Of a DNA stretch of 64,000 nt, positions 1 to 11,892 are shown one piece after another. How positions within the stretch are numbered: position 1 is the stretch's first letter; the number at the start of each line of letters is the position of its first letter. The notes beneath the pieces are model-generated. The model worked only from the letters and a program-made list of their open reading frames with translations, was not told where the DNA came from and searched no databases. The DNA lies in the NCBI GenBank assembly GCA_032622095.1, contig CP136061.1, forward strand, positions 87,102,983 to 87,166,982. The letters run 5' to 3'. This DNA comes from Siphonodentalium dalli. Its lineage: Eukaryota > Mollusca > Scaphopoda > Gadilida > Siphonodentaliidae. The translations under genes were made by a program, and so were the position numbers.

Positions 1-45
1 CATTTTCATATACATGTATATGCAAGGCTCCCTGTGGGATACAGC

Positions 46-68
46 ATAGGATAGGATAGGATAGGATA
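46..68. repeat. (ATAGG)n microsatellite
   Basis: About five head-to-tail ATAGG units. Simple repeat with no coding content. Confidence 0.9.
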
Positions 69-276
69 TTTTATTTCAATCCACATACATATTACATAAT
101 AATGATAACAATTATGGATAATTCTGTCGTATATTGTGGGGGATGGCATAATCTGGCAAGACTGTCTTCCTGCCATCCCCAGGATCTTAAGTTTAATGCT
201 GCACCAGCGTGGCTCCCATCATGAAAGGGATATCTACAGGTATTAAACATGGACTCCCATAGCAGTTGAGGCATCA

Positions 277-367
277 GCAGAATGAGGTTCCCAGAGGGTG
301 AATTGTGACACCAGCCCACCGTGCGGGATAGTGTCACTAAATTCACCCTCTGGGGACCTCATTCTGC
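277..367. repeat. Foldback repeat, GAATGAGGTCCC family, copy 1
   Basis: Imperfect palindrome. It starts with GCAGAATGAGG and ends with the complement CCTCATTCTGC; the arms contain the complementary blocks CCAGAGGGTGAAT and ATTCACCCTCTGG. The same arms recur at 774, 5041, 5167, 5599, 9688 and 9788. This is probably a non-autonomous foldback element or MITE family of the host. No transposase is seen. Confidence 0.8.
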
Positions 368-773
368 AAATAACACACTATATCCAGACTTGGACTGCTT
401 TTGCCTCATCTTCTCTGGAAAGTTTCTTTATTATCAAATTTCTATAGAAACTTCTTCACATAGATTCTATTTCTTTTTTAGTTTAGTTTCTCTATATATA
501 AATATATATAACTACAATATTATGTGCGACATACTGTGTCTTATGAATACATGTTCTTTCAATACACTGTTATAAATTATGTTTCTATATTATATATGTA
601 TACACTTGACTATATTTGGTGTAAAAGTATATTAAATTGAATTGAATTGAATATATCCACAAATTGGCAGACGACACATTACATAATCGAGGTTCACAAT
701 GGGTATACATCACTATAATCACCATTTGGGAACTTCAATCTAAGTCTATGTCTCCCACAGCTCATGAAGCCAT

Positions 774-871
774 GCAGAATGAGGTTCCCAGAGGGGGAAT
801 TGGGTGATACCAGCCCACCATGCGGTATAGAGCCACTAAATTCATCATCTGGAGACCTCATTGGAGGCAAC
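774..871. repeat. Foldback repeat, GAATGAGGTCCC family, copy 2
   Basis: Same arms as the copy at 277-367, more diverged on the right arm (TCATCATCTGGAGACC). The sequence just upstream (GGGAACTTCAATCTAAGTC) also recurs, inverted, near 4865-4925, so the family probably has longer, partly conserved flanks. Confidence 0.7.
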
Positions 872-1042
872 AGCTAAAATGAGTGGACTGGCTCGATTAC
901 CATCATTTCAAAAGTCATGGATTTCCAATTGCCATGTCACAAGTATTGGTATAAATACATGTGGTTGGAAAATCTATGATAAAAGGACATTCTCATAATG
1001 GGAACAATACAAAAGTATAGCAAGGAGGTGCTGAAGATGCTT

Positions 1043-1393
1043 TTAAGGGGGAGGTCAATTTTTAATGGGGATTTCCATGCAAATCTCGAGAACAAAAAGT
1101 TATGTATAATCAGATGTCCTGGAAACAAAGCAGGCATGTCACTGAACAGTTTGAATATTTAACTGCTTGTGTGTTAAATAAATTATAAAAATTTGCAATA
1201 AATGTTAGAAATCAATAGAAAATAAAAAATAATTAATACACCAACATTATAATGGAACATGTTTCAAGCAGACCCGCCAGATGAATACCTGTTGTTTCCA
1301 ATACCACATCAAGTCACACTGACAGTGTGTGCAACTCTGTAAATTTTGCATGGAAATCCCCATTAAAAACTGGTCACTTGACTTCCCCCTTAA
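1043..1393. mobile_element. TTAA-flanked MITE with about 45-bp inverted termini
   Basis: TTAA at both ends, followed inward by GGGGGAGGTCAA and its complement, then by the shared block TTTTTAATGGGGATTTCC (right arm: GGAAATCCCCATTAAAAA). No ORF of transposase size lies inside. TTAA target duplication is characteristic of piggyBac-type elements; that assignment is inference. A diverged relative lies at 50113-50390. Confidence 0.7.
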
Positions 1394-1636
1394 TGACAGA
1401 CTCAAGTGGGTGTGAATGAAACCTGAACCTTAAAAATAGATGGCAATTATCTCCAACAGGATTTACAAAGATAATTTTAGATATCCACTCAAAACACTAG
1501 ATTTTTATTTTATGTGTGCTGTGCATATATACCCATTATAACCTGGTCACATTCAAATCTAATAATTCATAATAGAATCATACTAATGATACTATATGGT
1601 TCACATTTTACAATTTTGATGATAGTTATTCAGTCC

Positions 1637-1904
1637 TTAACCCTTTGAGTGCCATATACCCTGTGCCAATGCATTCTCGCATATATAAGAGAATGCATTG
1701 GCCTAACAATTTTTCATCATTTGTTATTATTTTTTACAATTTTAATAATTTTTTCTATTCTTTAACAGGCTTATTTTGTAGGTTTAGTGCCAGGGAATCT
1801 TACGTTTTTCATGGGCATCAAAATTATTACTATGAATACTTGGTGATAGTTTTGAGTTATAACACGGGGCTATGGTTTTATCCAGTTTGTTTTTAAAGAG
1901 TTAA
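1637..1904. mobile_element. Diverged TTAA-flanked MITE containing the CCAATGCATTCTC hairpin
   Basis: Begins TTAACCCTTTGAGTGCC and ends AAAGAGTTAA, resembling the better preserved elements at 6959-7414 and 62619-62847. It contains the palindrome GCCAATGCATTCTC...GAGAATGCATTGGC at 1665-1702, seen in the whole family. Its inner part is AT-rich and non-coding. Confidence 0.6.
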
Positions 1905-2478
1905 CATCAAAGCTACAATGAAAGTGTAATTTTCTATATCTTCACAGCTATAGTGTTGGATAACGATTATTATCAGTTGGTGATTTCTTCTATAATCGAT
2001 TGTTGAGCATATAATAAATTCAGTTACTGGTAATCTCTTCACCACTGTGACCACATGCTTCATATTTTAAATATATGTGGGAAGGGTTCCTAAACCAGGC
2101 TATTACTTATTATAAAAACAAAACAAAAACACATGTGGCACATCAGCCTCTTAACTGACAAAAACCCACATGGAATATCCCAGATGATTTTGTCCAGCAG
2201 ATATCTTTGTAACTGGTCAATCCCCTGCTGATTGTGAAATTATTTCCTTAAAAAAAGCTGCTGACAAACTGTGAATGCTCATTTACACAGAGAAAATCCA
2301 GATTAATACATGTCAGTGATTATTTTTACCTTATCTGGTACATCTATACATGTATACTATGGGAACTTACCAATTTACTTTGGTGAATAACTTCATTTTT
2401 AACCATTTAATGACCTGAGCTGCACTGGTGCAGCATTAAAGATCCTGTGCCTGACTGCCTGTGCATTCTCTTATATAT

Positions 2479-2909
2479 GTGACCCGCCATATCAAATCCA
2501 GTCGGAAGTCGGGATTTTTTTACCCTGTGCCAATGCATTCTCTTATATAGGTCGCCTCGCATATATAAGAGAATGCATTGGCCTAACAATTTTTTATCAA
2601 TTTTTTTAAATAAATGTTTCTTACAATTTTTAGGACATAAAATAAAAAACATCCATTACCCTGCAGGGAGCCCCACACATATATAGAAGCATATAGAAGA
2701 GTGTCGTCTGCTCATGTTTTTCTGGGGCTCTGTATGGGTGCAATTATAAAATTGTTAAAGAATACAAGAAAAAATTATTAAAATTGTTAGGCCAATGAAT
2801 TCTCTTATATATGCGAGGCGACCTATGGTCGACTCGCATATATAAGAGAATGCATTGGCACAGGGTGAAAAAATCCCGACTTACAACTGGATTTGATATG
2901 GCGGGTCAC
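2479..2909. mobile_element. Inverted-repeat element with GTGACCCGCCATATC termini
   Basis: Left terminus GTGACCCGCCATATCAAATC; the right terminus is its complement ending ATATGGCGGGTCAC. The arms continue through GGGATTTTTTTACCCTGTGCC and the CCAATGCATTCTC hairpin block, giving arms of roughly 85 bp around an AT-rich middle. Two copies of the hairpin are nested inside. No transposase is seen; non-autonomous DNA transposon is the likely class. Confidence 0.75.
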
Positions 2910-3078
2910 ATATGTGAGTCTCCCATACTATGTTAGGGAACCTCGCATCTGGAACCAGCCTAGATGTTCCAAATTGGGAGAAGTCACTTTTCCCTGTTTG
3001 GTTATTAAGGAGAAGTGGACTGTAATCAGGGAGAAGTAACAATGGCTGAAGTTCAATTTACATCCAAACGTTATCAAT

Positions 3079-3132
3079 CAAGCCTTGAAATAGTGTGTCT
3101 GTCATTTGACAGACACACTATTTCAAGGCTTG
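3079..3132. repeat. Perfect 54-bp palindrome
   Basis: CAAGCCTTGAAATAGTGTGT followed by CTGTCATTTGACAG and the exact complement of the first part. The left arm also occurs alone at 9659-9687, directly before a GAATGAGGTCCC foldback. The two motifs may therefore belong to one mobile family. Confidence 0.9.
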
Positions 3133-3473
3133 TTATCATTCTATGATCCAAAAATTATTTTTCAACACAAGAGCCCATTTGTAAAACAATTGGAGTGAGT
3201 AAACAGACCATTATATTCATTAAAATTACTTTGAATATGCTGTTGGGACATACATGTACAGTAATGCCCTGAATGGCAACAAGCCATATTTCCGACTAAA
3301 TCCTGAAAAGTTACCCATAATTCTGCTGTAGTTAAAGAGTCGATTACTTATGGCATTACTGTATGCATACTCATATATGAGAGAAGTCACTTCTCCCAGA
3401 GACAAAATGAGGGAGAAGTGGCACATTTTAGGGAGAAGATGTCTCCCAAGTCGCCCTCTAGGCTGGTCCCTGC

Positions 3474-3617
3474 CTTGCATATATAAGAGAATGCACTGGC
3501 TTACAAGGTCAAGGTAAATAATGTTAGGCCAATGTATTCTTTTATATACATGTATGCGAGGCTCCATATGGGAGACTCACATAATATATATAACAGAATG
3601 CATTGACACAGGGTTTT
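3474..3617. repeat. Rearranged copies of the CCAATGCATTCTC hairpin repeat
   Basis: Three arms of the TATATAAGAGAATGCATTGGC hairpin in mixed orientation, with a short variant loop (GAGGCTCCATATGGGAGAC). It appears to be degraded remains of the elements seen at 2479 and 6959. Confidence 0.65.
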
Positions 3618-3826
3618 CGCAAATTTTCAGTAAGCTCCAGTTAATTTCTCCAAAAGGTTAATTTCTCCAAAGAATACATGTACTAGTAGTTAAACAAATT
3701 TTGAAGGACCCAAATATTTTACTTCAAGAGTGGCCTGAAATAATTCCAGATGCTCTGGACACTATGTAACCATTAATCGGTACATGTATATACTTGTATG
3801 CCAGTGTCGTATACCAGCATACCCTG

Positions 3827-4191
3827 CTGGACAAAACAAGTGTCCACTTAACCGCGGTGCAGTTAGCGTTGCCACCACAGCCGAAATGCAATTACACCGC
3901 GGCTCCACCGGCTAACTACAGTTGGGCCGCTGTTTACTTGCTATTTGGCATGGTGTAGTTGCTGCGGTGTACTTTCATTAAACTGAAAAAAGACGATACT
4001 AACCAGAAATATAACCACGGTGAAAATGTCATTCGGCCGCAAGGGTAGTTGCCGTTCGGCCGCAATGAACTTGCCGTTTGGCCGCAGTGTACTTGCTGTT
4101 CGGCCGCGGTGCTCAACTGCAGCTACAAACTCTGACACTGCGGTCGAACGGCAAATACACCGCGGTGCCAATGGACACTTGTTTTGTCCAG
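3827..4191. mobile_element. Non-autonomous element with CTGGACAAAACAAGTGTCCA termini
   Basis: Inverted termini CTGGACAAAACAAGTGTCCA, continuing to CCGCGGTG on both sides (about 33 bp). The interior has four or more imperfect tandem copies of a ~21-bp unit around TTCGGCCGCAATGAACTTGC. It is GC-rich compared with the flanks. Several short ORFs cross it only because of the repeat structure. I could not identify a target-site duplication. Confidence 0.8.
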
Positions 4192-4784
4192 ATGGGTACA
4201 TAAATACCAGGTTATCTTTACTGATCATTCATGTGACTTTTTGTTAATACATGTACTATATACCGGTACAAGGCTCTAAGGACAATCTTGCTGTTGCTCT
4301 AAAATGAAATTTGCCTCAATCATTTCTGAAAATGACGGAAAATCAAATTTGCTTAATTGAGCAGTAAAACATGAAACGAGGTGCTGTAAAATATATTCAT
4401 GAATGTTTAAAATCAATACAGAGAGAATATCAATTGAAGGAGATAAATTAATTTATCATATGACTGTCTGTAGCTATTGAAATATGATATTTGAGGGAAT
4501 TCTAAGTTACATTGCGGTTGATAAACCTATCACTGTGCTAGAAATATCCTATTCAAATAACAAATGGATCATTTTGACATGTATTTCAAAACCTAGCATA
4601 TTGGTAGTAAATCAAACCTGGCATACAAGCAGGAAATCATGACTTAGTCTAATCTGGATCATTATATGCTAATCACAATTAATTAGTAGTAATTTGTTAG
4701 ATTCAAGACTTCAAGTCTGTTCCTGGTATCTTGTGAACTCTGCAATCAATTTGTGATTGAATCAAGTCTGAGTTTAGTGTGCCT

Positions 4785-5248
4785 GTCATTTTCAGAATGA
4801 GCATCACCAAATTCACCCTCTGGGGATCTGATTCTGCATGGCCTCGTCTGCTATGGAAGATATAGACTCAGACTGAAGTTCCCAAATGGTGAATATTGTG
4901 ATTTACACCCATTGGGAACCTCAATTATGCAATGTGTCTTCTGCCAATTTGGGGATATAGAAAAGAAATAGAAGCTATGTGAAGAAGTTTCTATAGAAAT
5001 GTGATAATAAAGAAACTTTCCAGAGAAGATGCGGCCAAAGCAGAATGAGATCCCCAGAGGGTGAATTTGGGGACCTCATTCTGAAAATGACAGGCACACT
5101 AAACTCAGGCTTGGATGGAATATCACTGACTCAGGAACATGACTGGAAATAGTCTGTCTGACATTTGCAGAATGAGGTCCCCCAGAGGGTGAATTTAGTG
5201 ATGATAGCATGCTGTGTCAAATTCACCCTCTGTGAACCTCATTCTGCT
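4785..5248. repeat. Cluster of GAATGAGGTCCC foldback copies
   Basis: Half copy at about 4793-4842, a short complete palindrome at 5041-5085, and a longer one at 5167-5248, separated by segments (TTCTATAGAAACTTC, AGAAGATGAGGC) that also recur near 360-480 and 5580. This appears to be a nested or duplicated insertion cluster of one family. Confidence 0.7.
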
Positions 5249-5598
5249 GAGGTTTCTACTGCTATGGGAGACCTTGGACCAGATTGAAGTTCCCCAGTTG
5301 AAGTTGGTACTATAGTATGGTATGTTTACCCATTAGTCGATGTAAACATATTTATTTGCATCCAAATTAAATGAATGGGACAACGTAAAAAACTTATCTT
5401 GTGCTCACTACCGACAATAATATAAAGAACATAATATTTACATAAGTATAATGTATTCTATGATTCACATGTAACAGTCATTTCGATTTTGCATTTTATC
5501 TTCTGCAAATTATGGAGATATAGAAACTAAACAGAAGGGAAAAAGTAACTAAAAACAATGTTAATTTGAGACTATACTTCCCAGAAGATGAGGCCTAA

Positions 5599-5690
5599 GC
5601 AGCATGATGTCCCCCGAGTGAGAATTTGGTGATGCTAGACCTCTTGACAGGGTAGCGTCGTTAAATTCAACCTCTGGGGACCTCATTCTG
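5599..5690. repeat. Foldback repeat, GAATGAGGTCCC family
   Basis: Diverged palindrome: GCATGATGTCCCCCGAG on the left and CTGGGGACCTCATTCTG on the right. Confidence 0.65.
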
Positions 5691-5789
5691 TTCATGTCAG
5701 ACATACATGTACTAATTCCAGGCTGTCTCGGGAACATGAGCTTCTGGGATTTTTTAACCCATTTTGATAAAGGGTCCTGGGTCCAGATA

Positions 5790-6426
5790 CATACAATCTA
5801 GGAAATACATTTAAAAATACATTAAACTGTTCGATTACTCTGAACTCTGAATTGAACTTGACTTGAATTTGAAAAAGCTTGTTCCTATATTCCCAGTTAC
5901 ACTGCTTTGGATAATTACAGCATTTGTTTGATGTTACATGTGTATGTAAATATACCATCAATCAGTTTATAGTGATCAAAGAGTTTGGATGGATGTTGGG
6001 TAAATGATAATTTATTCATCACATTTTACGAAGACAGGCAGTACACAATCTTTTTTATTTTTTCTGATACATTAATTTACCAATCAATATTTAGTGTCAA
6101 GTGTTGTGGTTATAGACCAAGAAGTGAATATATATGAATGTTTTATCAAATGGGTTCCTGTTGGAAAATATCACGAGTATAGGAAGTGTTGATTTGACTT
6201 TTTCTAACAGTTGTGAAAGATTGACAATTGTACACCCACTAGTCCTTGCTCTGGGATTTTTTTACAAAAATGGTAGGGGCCGAAAATGGACCCCGTTACC
6301 AGTTACATTCCTGTAACTGGGAATATATAGAGAATATAGGAACAAGCTTTTTCAAATTCAAGTCAAGTTCAATTCAGAGTTCAGAGTAATCATGCAAACA
6401 GTTTAATGTATTTCTTAGATTGTATG
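5790..6426. repeat. Inverted repeat, about 115-bp arms
   Basis: Arm 5790-5900 matches the reverse complement of 6313-6426; shared blocks include AAAAAGCTTGTTCCTATATT and AACTTGACTTGAATTTG. The loop is about 410 bp and contains the left arm of the larger inverted repeat at 5953-7680, so the two structures are nested. Confidence 0.8.
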
Positions 6427-7680
6427 TTTCTATTTTATGCTCAAGAAGGAAGATGACAATAAAATATTCATAGAAACGAGGGGTATATACCGGGTATATA
6501 GTCCTGTGTTTTGTTCACAAAACAAGAGTTTTATTAGAAATTTCAGATTGAGAAATTTGGAACAGGCCTGCAGATTTCAAAATTCATGTGTTTCCTATTT
6601 TTCCTTCGCCTGGATTGTGCTTAGGTAACCCATACCATAGGTTAGCAGAAGAGTTACCCAAACTGTTATAATCACTACAACTGGTATTATTAACTACATA
6701 TGGGCAACTCATTGAAATACTGTAATAATTTTGAATGTCTCAAATAAAGTTGAGAATCAGTTTTTGTGAGACCTACATAAAACTTTGGCTCGACCTGTTT
6801 TTCGTTCGCGGCATTTTCATTTTAGATAACCTCCAGGTGAACTGAACAGTCATTCGCCTCTAATTTGCCTGTGGAACAAAACATGACTATTTCCCATTTG
6901 GAACAGGGTCATTTTGCCATTTTTCCACTTCCCATGCATTAGAATTATTCAATAGATATTAACCCTTTACCCAACAAAACGGCCAAAAACCGGCCCAAAT
7001 AAAGCTTCAACAGCCTAAAATATCTTCGGTCTGTCTCAATAACACCATACAAATATGGATATCATTGGAACCGGTTCATTGACCACGGTGTGATGGTTAC
7101 AGTTATGCCCTGTGCCAATACATTCTCTTATATATGCGAGTCGACCATAGGTCGCCTTGCATATATAAGAGAATGCATTGGCCTAAAAAAATCTTTTTTG
7201 AACACTTTTTACCATTTTTTCTTACATTCTTTAACAATTTTATAATTTTTTCTTACATTTTTAAAAATATTTTTCTACATTCTTTGACAATTTTATCATT
7301 TTTAATATGTGATAAGCCAATGCATTCTCTTATATATGCGAGGCTACCTATGGTCGACTCGCATATATAAGAGAATGCATTGGCACAGGGCCGTTCTGTT
7401 GGGTAAAGGGTTAACCCATATATTCCAACTATTAGAAAAGGTCAAACCAACACTTCCTATACTCGCGATATTTTCCAACAGGAACCTTTTTGATCAAACA
7501 TTCATATATATTCACTTCTTGGTCCATAACCACAAATTTGATACTAAATATTGATTGGTAAATTAATGTATGAGAACAATTAAATTAAGATTATGAACTT
7601 TGAAAAATGTGATGAATAAACTATCATTTACCCAACATCCATCCAAACTCTTTATAAACTGATAAACTGATTGATGGGTA
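5953..7680. repeat. Large inverted repeat, about 255-bp arms
   Basis: Arm 5953-6214 is the inverted counterpart of 7426-7680; shared blocks include GAGTTTGGATGGATGTTGGG and TTCACTTCTTGGTC. The arms are around 90% alike by eye. A TTAA-flanked MITE (6959-7414) sits immediately inside the right arm. No coding sequence is seen in the loop. Confidence 0.8.
6959..7414. mobile_element. piggyBac-like MITE with TTAA target duplication
   Basis: TTAA on both sides; termini CCCTTTACCCAACA and TGTTGGGTAAAGGG with an inner GGCC block. Contains two palindromes built from CCAATGCATTCTCTTATATA arms around a GTCGAC-type loop, plus AT-rich filler. A shorter copy with the same termini is at 62619-62847. Termini beginning CCC with TTAA duplication match piggyBac-type elements. 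No transposase is encoded, so it would need one supplied in trans. Confidence 0.8.
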
Positions 7681-8013
7681 TACATGTATACATACACAGG
7701 TAACATCAAACTAATGCTGTAGTTATCTAAAGCAGTGTGGATCATATAGACCAATAAATAGCTTGGCAAACAGTTTGTGAAATGGGCATTTGGTCAAAAG
7801 GTCAGTAGGTCATAACATGAACCACTGTTACCAGTACACTTTATACACACAGGTAGATGTAACTAGTGCTTCACTAAGAAATTGGTGCCTTGGAACCGGT
7901 GAAACTCTTAAGTTTGAAACAGTATATAATGTAGAAATTAATGTTCTGTGTTTTATATAATATCCTTTGCACGAAGTTAGTTTTACCAGTATGGTGTTTG
8001 AGATGTTCACTCT

Positions 8014-8514
8014 CTATTTTGTCACTGAACTGAAAATTGGCAATAACTTCAACATCCCAGTACAATGCATAGTACTAGTAGCATCATTCAGCAGTGAAGT
8101 AGTTAACCATTTTTTAACTAAATACTCATTGACGAGTAGTTTCCTAAGGCAATGTTCAGATAATAAGTTCAACAAATGACAACATTTCCCACAAGTTAAT
8201 AGAAATCCTTCTGCACTTGTATTATCTTTTTGTACATGTATGTCTGTCATCTGCTTATAACACCTGAGTAACCCTTCCAGGTGAATAATAAACCATTCCA
8301 ATGTACATTTTATAACTGAATGGGAGAATTCATTTAGTATCGACAGGTTTGATGACTTCTCACTATACTGAAGTGAGCAGGCATTTTGAGATTCATAAAT
8401 ATGGAATTCGTAGCTAGTGCTGTCTTTATAAACAAGACAGTCAATGACTGTGGGGTCGCTCACCAGACTGCAAAGACTGGGACTCTGGAGACCAAAACAG
8501 TCAGCACTTTTCAT
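8014..8514 (-). CDS. Possible host exon, protein of unknown function
   Basis: Open frame of 166 codons on the minus strand with ordinary protein-like composition: Leu- and Cys-rich helices such as LLNLLSEHCLRKLLVNEYL, and no low-complexity sequence. A pyrimidine-rich stretch ending in AG lies just before the first Met, which would fit a splice acceptor. I did not find a convincing donor, so it could be a terminal exon ending at the TAG. I do not recognise a family. It could also be a chance ORF; only expression data or homologues would decide. Confidence 0.35.
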   Translation of the reverse strand: MKSADCFGLQSPSLCSLVSDPTVIDCLVYKDSTSYEFHIYESQNACSLQYSEKSSNLSILNEFSHSVIKCTLEWFIIHLEGLLRCYKQMTDIHVQKDNTSAEGFLLTCGKCCHLLNLLSEHCLRKLLVNEYLVKKWLTTSLLNDATSTMHCTGMLKLLPIFSSVTK

Positions 8515-9538
8515 AATAACTTTAAAAGAAGTAGATTTAAACAGGATATGTGGCTAGAGAGACTTCAAGTATGTAGATTGGTGAAAATCCACCTTGAAAT
8601 TTCCAACTGTACACTACTGATCACCCCCTTCCTCCAGCTCAACAAGTCCCCTCCTGACCGGGCTCCAGACTCCCAAGTCTTAGGTTGGAATTTCACAACT
8701 GACACCTCAAACTTTCTCAATTGTTGGAAATTTCCAATCTCACAAGCGCCTTTTTCTAAAACCATTTAGATATGTTTGAAGCCCAATTATCCATGGACCC
8801 AAAACACAATACATGTACATGTATGTCAGACCAATCAGTCAGGTGGTTCCAAGGTAGATGTTTTAATGAATTTGGTATTTCGATGATTTTATTAGACACA
8901 AAAGTGTTAACTCCCCATAGCCTGCCATTTCTTGACAGGTTGACCTCATTTTAACAAATCTGAATCTAGTATGAACCAATTCGGTCCAATGGAACTTAAG
9001 AAGAAGATGTTCAAAGAATTGTTGACGGACGGATGGACGGACGGACGAACAAATGGGTAGATATGTGGCTCCGACCTATGTGGCTAGAAATGGTAATGTG
9101 GCTTTAGTTTTTATGTGGCTTCTCAAGTAGCCATAAAATTTTATGTGGCTATCATGTAGTAGATAGTGATAAAACTCCAGATTATGGATTCATAACATGT
9201 TGGAATTATAGCAGAAGAAGCTGATTAAAACTCAAAAACTTGCACACAGCAACTGGGACAGTGGAATAGGAGAAACTGACAGGTCCGTGATTGGGTGGCT
9301 AGCCACATAAATGTCAGTCAGTGTCCAACATCTCTTATTGGCAGGTCATGGATGTCTAAATCGATGGATTTTTTGTTTCCAAATTTTGAGTGACTACAAA
9401 ATTAAATAAGCTGATTAGGCCAAATAGATCATTTTTGAACGTCCATCTGAAAGCTGTTACGTGGCTAGCCACGCAACGGAAGTTATGCACATAAATATCC
9501 ATTTTACACAATCTTAGCCACATAAGTAGTCATTAGTA

Positions 9539-9613
9539 AAGACGGACGGACGGACGACGGACGAGGAGTGATGACTATAGCTCCACCGGAGACTTCGTCT
9601 CAGGTGAGCTAAA
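9539..9613 (+). repeat. GACGG-tailed hairpin repeat, mollusc-type
   Basis: GACGGACGG run followed by GACTATAGCTCCACCGGAGA and a GTCTCAGGTGAGCT hairpin arm, then AAAA. A similar GACGG run is at 9023-9048. From memory, tails of this kind are common at the ends of retroposed repeats in bivalve genomes; that link is recollection, not something shown here. Confidence 0.5.
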
Positions 9614-9687
9614 AAGGCCACACGTCCCCAGAATAAGGTGGCTTTATTTGACGGGTGGCAAGCCTTGAAATAGTGTGTCTGTCATTT

Positions 9688-9846
9688 GCAGAATGAGGTC
9701 CCCAGAGGGAGAATTTAGTGATGCTACCCCGCATAGCAGGCTAGCATCACCAAATTCACCCTCTGGGGACCTCATTCTGCTTACACCTCAGCAGAATGAG
9801 GTTCCCAGAGGGTGAATTTGGTGATGCTAGCCTGCTATGCGGGTTA
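9688..9846. repeat. Two adjacent GAATGAGGTCCC foldbacks
   Basis: 9688-9780 is a nearly perfect 93-bp palindrome with the inner block AGTGATGCTA / TAGCATCAC. A second, right-truncated copy follows at 9788-9846 and continues into GGGTTACAAAGGTTTTGAAA, a motif repeated twice more by 9980. Confidence 0.85.
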
Positions 9847-9979
9847 CAAAGGTTTTGAAAATGTGTTGAAGGGTATATATATGGGTTGTGATCGGCAGTA
9901 TGGCTGAAGGGGTCACTGTCACCAAAAACAGCACTGAAGGTTACATAGGTTTTGAAATGTGATGAAGGGTACACAGGTT

Positions 9980-11890
9980 TTGAAATCTCGTAATAAATGA
10001 TGTTTAGTTTTCGTGTCTGCCGTGGTTTCTGTTAGTGAATAATTGATTACATTCCAATGAAAATTAAAATGAACTGAACACAAACTGCTGAATGCTGATG
10101 GGGGCCAGACCTCAGGAACACAGTTGAAGTAATTGCGTTAGTACTACATATAAGAAAATTATTAAGTTCTAAATCCTGCATACACTTTAACTACATTTCA
10201 AATGTATAACAGTATTTGGCTAAACATGAACCCATTGAACAATCACAATTATTTTCCTGGAAAGAATAAACCTACAAATAGCATTTGAATTCCTCTGTAC
10301 TAGTATAAATTTACTAACTTTCCACTAGTATTAGTAAAAGCAACCTGTATTGCCATTTTTTCAAGGACAAATTCGATCATCTCAAACATTTTATAATTCA
10401 ATTCTGATAATGGATACCAGTAACATTATGGTGTTAGTGGACTAATTTTAATAAATATACTAAAAGACCCAAATAAGGACCAGGATGGATCTTTCCTGAA
10501 AATTAATAAACATAGGGGTATGTTTGTTTGGATCCCAAAAGTAAGTCAACAGTCATAACTCTGGTGAAAATGAGTAGACCGAATATACCAAATTTGAAGC
10601 TAAAATAATTGACAAAATTCTAAGTCTTCAAGGAGCCAACATTCAGTTAAAAATGGGTGGACCTCACCCAAATTTGAACATTCGAACATGAACTGTATTT
10701 CCATGTGAGAAATCCATATACCAATTTGAAAACAATGTTTACATTAAGCAGCAATAATTTTAGATGGAATTTTTAAAAACAATTTACTTCTATTAAAATA
10801 CATGTCCATTTGTGGTTGCAGATGAATCCCAATCTCACCAATAAATCTGCAGTCTTTAAAACCTGCCTGTGGCTAATCTTGTTTGTTCAACTCCCATGTC
10901 TTGCAAGAAGAAGTCTTATCTGTTAGAGAGCAATATACATGTGGAAAACTTTCTATATCAGAATTTAAAGTTCCTCTCCACAGTCAATGAAGGATTGATA
11001 GTGTTCATGCATAGTTACTAGTACATGTATGTATACAGGCAGTATAAAGATGACTGCATGCCTACCATATCAAACACCCTTCTGGGATGGGCACTAAGAA
11101 AGGCACATGAAATTATCTACTGGTTTGTTTGGGTGTATCAAACTTACAAGCATGCATATGCCAGTGTGTATAAGGAACTTCAAAGTTGGGGGCAATTTGA
11201 ATGGTGAGGTGTGGTACCTCAGTCAAGGTGTGACCTGTGATACCATTTTCAGTGTGGTGTGGGACTTTATATTTCAATGCAATTGAGGGTTGTCTGAGGA
11301 ACATTTACACCCTGTGCAATGTGTCTGAGGCACATGTGATAAATCCTGCCAGTGGAGGTGTGTCTTAGGTCCTGAGGTGTATGACCAAATATTTAAGTGA
11401 GGTTTGAATTAATATCATACAAGTTATGTTATTATAAAGTCATAGAAAAGCCCTATTATGGCCTGTTGATATGTCAATATTGTGCTCTGAGGAAATTGTG
11501 CCACCACATCTGAGAGAATAGTTACAAGAGAGCTGCATACCGGGTAGTTGAGTGCCTGGGAGGCATTTGTTTGTCCACATTGACAATACTTATCATATTA
11601 TTGTGCAACATTAACTGTTTACTTGCAATATAGATGGACAGCCTTAACACAAGTATGAAGAGTAAGCATTAATGTACTTCTTAACTGTTCGGGAAAAAAT
11701 AAAAAAATATTACCAAAAAAAAAAAAATCCCTACTTACCTACCTGGAATTTTTTGGCACCGTAATAGGAAACAATTAAGTTTTATTTTTTGGCCTAGATA
11801 TAAAACAATTTCTTATTTTACTTATTTATGATTCACTTGACAGAAAACAGATTCATTCTGAACAGGGTTCAAAGCCAGACAATCTGATAT
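9980..11890. other. No gene seen
   Basis: AT-rich intergenic sequence. Only short chance ORFs, an A-rich tract at 11690-11730 and scattered TACATGTA motifs. Confidence 0.6.
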
Positions 11891-11892
11891 CA

